DNA from: an uncultured Bacteroidota bacterium
GTDB lineage: Bacteria; Bacteroidota; Bacteroidia; Chitinophagales; Chitinophagaceae
DNA: 64,000 bases
Reading direction: 5' to 3'
Assembly: GCA_903904855.1 (NCBI GenBank)
Contig: CAIVEH010000042.1
Coordinates: 21,636-85,635, forward strand
The notes below the pieces were generated by a model, which saw only the letters and a program-made list of their open reading frames with translations, had not been told where the DNA came from and did no database searches. A program made the position numbers and the translations under genes. Numbering within the stretch: position 1 is the first letter of the stretch; every line of letters begins with the position of its first letter. Shown piece after piece: positions 63,743 to 64,000 of this stretch.

Positions 63743-64000
63743 AAACAAGCTAACTTGGATAAGATAAAATAAATGCACCGCGAAACTCCATTCAAGTAAC
63801 GATAAAATATATTCATAAAACATCCTAACATTCTAGACAAAAACTACGCCATATAATGGTAGGTCCTTATTGCGTTTTATTATATTTTATTTCAATAAGT
63901 CGCTTTATAACTAAGCAAACTATTGATGCATATTAAATTGACCTACAAAAATTAAAACTAATTCGTATCTTTATATTATTATTTAACATTAAAACTATCA
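63743..64000. other. AT-rich tail of the window
   Basis: No gene or structured element seen after the terminator. Probably the promoter side of the next gene or plain spacer. Confidence 0.4.

Overview
The window reads as chromosomal DNA of a member of the Bacteroidota, most likely of the Chitinophagaceae/Sphingobacteriia side. The grounds are lineage-typical proteins: three proteins ending in type IX secretion (T9SS) sorting domains, gliding-motility protein GldC, an LptE-family lipoprotein, DUF5683, DUF5723-like and DUF4402 proteins, a miaB/sigma-54 activator/lptE/TPR/secG gene order, weak Shine-Dalgarno signals and AT-rich spacers. This placement is inference from family content; no rRNA gene is present.

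Layout. 1-6.2 kb: the 3' end of a secreted endonuclease/exonuclease/phosphatase-fold protein, an S41 peptidase, a glutamine amidotransferase (pabA/trpG type), cvpA, yqeY, gldC and a small lipoprotein. 6.2-8.4 kb: a FecA-like TonB-dependent receptor, with an array of TTGCGT boxes spaced by about one or two DNA turns upstream. 8.9-13.1 kb: a small accessory island without an integrase. It carries tRNA 3'-end-like and terminator-like repeats at 9.0, 10.85 and 13.0 kb, a secreted protein split at an A6 run, a DUF4238 gene broken by one TAG codon, and a zinc-deaminase-like toxin domain with a translationally coupled, frame-broken immunity-like gene. 13.2-20.3 kb: two tandem DUF5723-like outer-membrane proteins, pdxJ, small secreted proteins, a PAS/DHp protein without an ATPase domain, and tRNA-Arg(ACG), whose 3' end is followed by a 33-bp-period array of tRNA-like copies.

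20.3-30.9 kb: a T9SS-exported multicopper oxidase divergent from a TetR regulator and an SDR oxidoreductase, with matching operator-like boxes before the latter two; a truncated secreted-protein remnant; a monohaem cytochrome lipoprotein and porin; a Kir-type K+ channel; an alpha/beta hydrolase coupled to a GT2 glycosyltransferase; an RsmI-like methyltransferase; and 3-methyladenine DNA glycosylase. 31.1-38.6 kb: a polytopic membrane protein, a VWA-domain membrane protein, a His/Ser-rich secreted protein, a DUF4402 protein and a small membrane protein.

38.6-43.6 kb: a minus-strand conserved cluster for tRNA modification, regulation, LPS export and secretion (miaB, small nucleotidyltransferase, sigma-54 activator, lptE, TPR protein, secG). 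43.8-49.7 kb: an AT-rich surface-polysaccharide cluster (glycosyltransferase, asparagine-synthase-like enzyme, Wzy-like polymerase, CgeB-like glycosyltransferase). 49.7-55.1 kb: DUF5683 protein, CCA-adding enzyme family, exonuclease VII subunits, macrodomain protein and class III aminotransferase. 55.1-63.7 kb: a lipoprotein and a 2369-residue secreted protein made of six NHL repeats, 23 Ig-like units and a T9SS tail, preceded by a 20-bp tandem direct repeat that resembles a LytTR-type binding site.

The strongest leads are the island with its toxin/immunity pair, the 33-bp tRNA-Arg-derived array, the phased TTGCGT array, and the giant Ig-repeat protein with its putative upstream regulator site. 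All function names come from motif recognition; no database search was possible.
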